Source of the DNA: DASSKO01 sp035690425
GTDB taxonomy: Bacteria > Actinomycetota > Actinomycetes > Propionibacteriales > Nocardioidaceae
Direction: 5' to 3'
Assembly: GCA_035690425.1 (NCBI GenBank)
Contig: DASSKO010000089.1
Coordinates: forward strand, 1-7,024
Length of the DNA: 7,024 bases
This document shows, piece by piece, positions 4,844 through 7,024 of the stretch (positions within the stretch are counted from its first letter, which is position 1; every line of letters starts with the position of its first letter). The notes beneath the pieces are model-generated. The model was not told the DNA's origin and searched no databases. It saw only the letters and a list, made by a program, of their open reading frames with translations. The position numbers and the translations under genes are program-made.

Positions 4844-7024
4844 CAGAATAGTTCCACAGTCAAACACGCTATTCCTGCCCCGAAACCGCCCAGCAGGCCA
4901 CCCGCGAGAGCAGAAACTCCGACACTGGCACCCACCGTAAAGGGAGCACCGGCGGCGCCCGCGAGGGCGCCAGTAGCGGCGCCACCGATCGCTCCGCCAA
5001 TTGTGGCTTTCGTGCAGGTTGGGATACGCCCGGTGGGGTCGGTGTTGTTACAGGGGTTGGAGTTGGCGTAGGTGTAGCGGTTTCCGGCGTTGGGGTTGAG
5101 GAGTCGGGTGAGGGGGTCTTGGGTGGTCCAGGTGCCGGTGGTGGTGTCGTTCCAGCGGATGCCGTGTTTGGTCCAGCCGGTGCCGGAGTCGGCGTCGGTG
5201 AATCCGGCGGTGTGGCGGATGAAGTTGACGCCGACGGCGTGGCCGGGTCCGGTGGCGGTGAGGGTGTCGCCGTAGGGGGTGTAGGTGTAGGTGGCGGAGG
5301 TGGTGCCGGTGTCGTCGATCAGGGCGGTGGTGGTGCCTTGGTAGTTCAGCGCGTAGAAGTGCTGGCTGCCTGAGGGGAGGTGCAGCGCGATGGGGGTGCC
5401 GTCGGGGGTGTAGTCGATGTTGTACTGCTTGTCGTTTCGGGTGAAGGTTTCCAGCAGCGGTAGCCCGTTGGTGTCGGTGCGGCCGTAGGTGTAGGCGTAG
5501 GTGGAGGAGCCGGAGGCGTCGCGGGCGACGAGTTCGGTGGCGTCGGGGCCGGCGTAGGTGTAGGTGGAGTTGCGGGTGCCGGTCTTGGCGGTCATCCGGT
5601 TCGCGGCGTCGTAGACCAGCGTCTCGGCATCGGGATCACCGGTGCGGTTGCCGGCGGCGTCGTAGCCGTAGCCGGGACTGGTGATCTGGTTGCCGGCGTT
5701 GAACGACAGCTGCTGGGTGAGGGTGCCGTCGACGGTGAGGCTGGTGCGGTTGCCGACGATGTCGTAGCTGTAGGCGTAGTCGTGCCCGTTGAAGTTCGAC
5801 ACGGCGACCAGCCGGTTCGCGGCGTCGTAGCTGTAGTCGGCGCGGGCGCCGGACAGGTGGTCGGTGCTGTACTGGATCAACCCAGTGTCCGAACTCGCGC
5901 TGCCGGTGGGGCAGGGCTCGCCTGGGGTGTGGGGGCTGTGGCAGTAGGAGGTGTCGAACACCCGGGCGGTGTTGTCGGAGCCGCGGGCGGTCCAGGTGCG
6001 GGTCACCCGTTGTGCGTCGTCGTAGTCGGTGTGGGTGTGCGCGGCGAAGCTGGTGTGGTCGGGGTTGGTGTCGAACCAGGTGTCGGTGCGGTTCCCGTCG
6101 GCGTCGTAGGCGTAGTCGATGATCGCGCCGGCGGACGTGGTCTGCGAGACGGCCTGGTTGGCGGTGTCGTAGCGGTAGGTGGTGGTGCCGCCGGCGTCGC
6201 TGGTGCCGGTCAGGTTGCCGGCGTCGTCGTAGGTGTAGGCGATGGTGCCTCCGCCGGTGCTGGCGGTGCGGCTGGTGAGCCGGTCCAGCCCGTCGTGGCC
6301 GTAGTCCACGGTGTTGGCTGCCGGGCCGCTGCCGTCGGTGCGGCTGGTGGTGTTGCCGGCCGTGTCGTAGGTGTAGGTGACGCTGGGGGTGGTGTCGGAG
6401 TAGCCGATCTCGATCACCCGGTCGAGGAGGTCGTAGGTGTAGCTGGTGGTGATGCCGCGGCCGTCGGTCACCGAGGCGAGCCGGCCGAACTCGTCCCAGG
6501 CCAGGGTCTTGGTGCCGAGGCTGGAGTCGGCCGGTGGGGTGATCGCGGTGATCTGGTGGGTCGCGGGGTCGCGGGTGTAGCTGGTGGTGCCACCGCCGGG
6601 CGCGGTGGAGGTGGCGACCACGCCGTCGGGGTGGTACGTCACCTCCGCCGCGGCGGTGGTGGTCGAGTTGGTCGCCGAGGTCTGGTTGCCGACGCCGTCG
6701 TAGCCGAAGCTGGTCTGGTTGCCCTGCGCGTCGGTGCTGCTGGAGGGCAGGAACTGCGCCGGCCCGGTGTTGGCGTACGCCGCCGACACCGATGCGCCGG
6801 TGGGGCTGGTGATGCCGGTCAGCGACTCCCCGCCGTTCGCGGCGTACCCGAAGCTGGTGGTCGCCCCACTGCCACTGGTGGTCGATGCGGTGTCGAAGTC
6901 CGGGGTATAGCTGCTGGCACGGGTCCGGCCCAGCGGGTCGGTTCGCCGAAGTGACCCGGTCGGTGCCGTCCAGGCTATAGGCGGTGTGCGGCCCGTTAGC
7001 GACCGGCGTCGAGCCGTCGGTGTT
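4843..7024 (-). CDS. RHS/YD-repeat polymorphic toxin-type protein, 3' part (5' end outside window)
   Basis: About 725 residues are visible. The protein carries some fifteen YD-type repeats, for example FGYDGVGNQTS, YTYDTAGNTTSRTDGSG, YSYDIVGNRTSLTVDG and YGYDAAGNRTG, rich in Thr, Gly, Asp, Tyr and Asn. Next come a 'SATYTYTPYGDTLTATG' segment, WNDTTTGTWTTQDPL, and the core-ending NRYTYANSNPCNNTDPTG. YD repeats build the large hollow shell of RHS/Tc proteins that encloses the C-terminal effector. The core end is a cleavage boundary in many members. A 61-residue tip follows (separate entry). The frame stays open to base 7024 without a needed start. Upstream of about 6940 the RHS-like sequence continues in another frame, indicating a one-base shift (separate entry). 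Export signals and any N-terminal delivery domain are not visible. It could also be a cell-surface or contact-dependent inhibition protein; the tip decides the activity. Confidence 0.9.
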   Translation of the reverse strand, partial: TPTARRRSLTGRTPPIAWTAPTGSLRRTDPLGRTRASSYTPDFDTASTTSGSGATTSFGYAANGGESLTGITSPTGASVSAAYANTGPAQFLPSSSTDAQGNQTSFGYDGVGNQTSATNSTTTAAAEVTYHPDGVVATSTAPGGGTTSYTRDPATHQITAITPPADSSLGTKTLAWDEFGRLASVTDGRGITTSYTYDLLDRVIEIGYSDTTPSVTYTYDTAGNTTSRTDGSGPAANTVDYGHDGLDRLTSRTASTGGGTIAYTYDDAGNLTGTSDAGGTTTYRYDTANQAVSQTTSAGAIIDYAYDADGNRTDTWFDTNPDHTSFAAHTHTDYDDAQRVTRTWTARGSDNTARVFDTSYCHSPHTPGEPCPTGSASSDTGLIQYSTDHLSGARADYSYDAANRLVAVSNFNGHDYAYSYDIVGNRTSLTVDGTLTQQLSFNAGNQITSPGYGYDAAGNRTGDPDAETLVYDAANRMTAKTGTRNSTYTYAGPDATELVARDASGSSTYAYTYGRTDTNGLPLLETFTRNDKQYNIDYTPDGTPIALHLPSGSQHFYALNYQGTTTALIDDTGTTSATYTYTPYGDTLTATGPGHAVGVNFIRHTAGFTDADSGTGWTKHGIRWNDTTTGTWTTQDPLTRLLNPNAGNRYTYANSNPCNNTDPTGRIPTCTKATIGGAIGGAATGALAGAAGAPFTVGASVGVSALAGGLLGGFGAGIACLTVELF
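4846..5028 (-). other. RHS C-terminal tip: 61-residue Gly/Ala-rich hydrophobic segment (candidate membrane-active effector)
   Basis: Directly after DPTG the protein reads RIPTCTKATIGGAIGGAATG, continues ALAGAAGAPFTVGASVGVSA and LAGGLLGGFGAGIACLTVEL, then ends with F. It consists largely of Gly, Ala, Val, Leu and Ile, with repeated GxxxG/GGxxGG spacing (glycine zipper), enough for two closely packed transmembrane helices, and with one Cys near each end. No nuclease or deaminase residues are seen. Such composition recalls pore-forming peptides and class II bacteriocins. Alternatively it is only a hydrophobic linker whose original larger toxin was lost. The codon use is less G/C-biased than in the YD region. 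Confidence 0.6.
6938..6946 (-). other. Apparent single-base frameshift in the RHS gene
   Basis: From the right edge the minus-strand frame reads NTDGSTPVANGPHTAYSLDG then TDRVTSAN. The main frame resumes as DPLGRTRASSYTPDFDTAS. Removing one of the two G's at 6940-6941 joins them as RVTSANDPLGRTRASSY, which matches the usual YD-repeat wording 'RVTS..DPLGRT'. Without the correction, the upstream codons of the main frame read as Arg/Pro-rich nonsense. It is either a real disabling mutation or a sequencing error in GC-rich repeats. Confidence 0.6.

Noticed and set aside
4123..4940. Plus-strand frames of 84-152 codons opposite the small membrane-protein genes
   Set aside because: Their composition (Ser/Arg/Pro-rich, no hydrophobic pattern) is arbitrary, while the minus strand gives clean membrane helices and a coupled start.
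5030..6950. CRISPR-like or satellite repeat array in the G/T-rich region
   Set aside because: The periodicity comes from the in-frame YD protein repeats; units vary in length and there are no constant repeats with unique spacers.
5782..6954. A 390-codon plus-strand open frame, extremely rich in Val and Gly
   Set aside because: It is antisense to the YD repeats; the Val/Gly bias is the mirror of Thr/Asp/Tyr codons and shows no domain.

Overview
The window is GC-rich with strong third-position G/C codon bias, GTG starts and several leaderless-type promoters. It looks like chromosome of a high-GC actinobacterium. The gene content and order feel most like Nocardioides or a relative, but that is an inference from style and not a database result.

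Left part (1-3704) is an ordinary chromosomal block. A minus-strand pair comes first: an uncharacterised 260-residue protein (338-1120), followed by the 5' end of serB (phosphoserine phosphatase, ACT domain only, running off the left edge). A perfect 3 x 16 bp tandem repeat lies between them and contains the stop codon of the first gene. Divergent from these is a plus-strand run: a stand-alone ABC ATPase of the ModF/PhrA-like type (1198-2001), a short NfeD-family membrane protein (2030-2497) and a stomatin/QmcA-like SPFH protein (2532-3704). NfeD plus SPFH is a classic membrane-microdomain pair.

Middle part (3705-4148) is a degenerate intergenic stretch. It holds what looks like a frameshifted remnant of a transposase N-terminus on the minus strand, two overlapping perfect palindromes, and a GC-rich hairpin just beyond the last minus-strand gene.

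Right part (4149-7024) is an accessory minus-strand cassette, read right to left. First comes the 3' two-thirds or so of a large RHS/YD-repeat protein (5' end outside the window). It ends in a standard-looking core boundary (NPCNNTDPTG) and a 61-residue, glycine/alanine-rich, hydrophobic C-terminal tip flanked by two cysteines. Its stop codon overlaps by one base (TGATG) the start of a 79-residue, two-helix membrane protein, and a 119-residue, four-helix membrane protein follows. The arrangement fits a polymorphic toxin whose tip acts on membranes, with small membrane proteins as candidate immunity factors. Base composition changes abruptly at the core/tip boundary, as expected if the tip-immunity cassette was swapped in. 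The RHS reading frame appears to carry a single-base frameshift near 6940.

The most interesting item is the RHS glycine-zipper tip with its translationally coupled membrane partner. Recurrent TANNNT boxes 6-7 nt upstream of start codons (leaderless promoters) are a second pattern.
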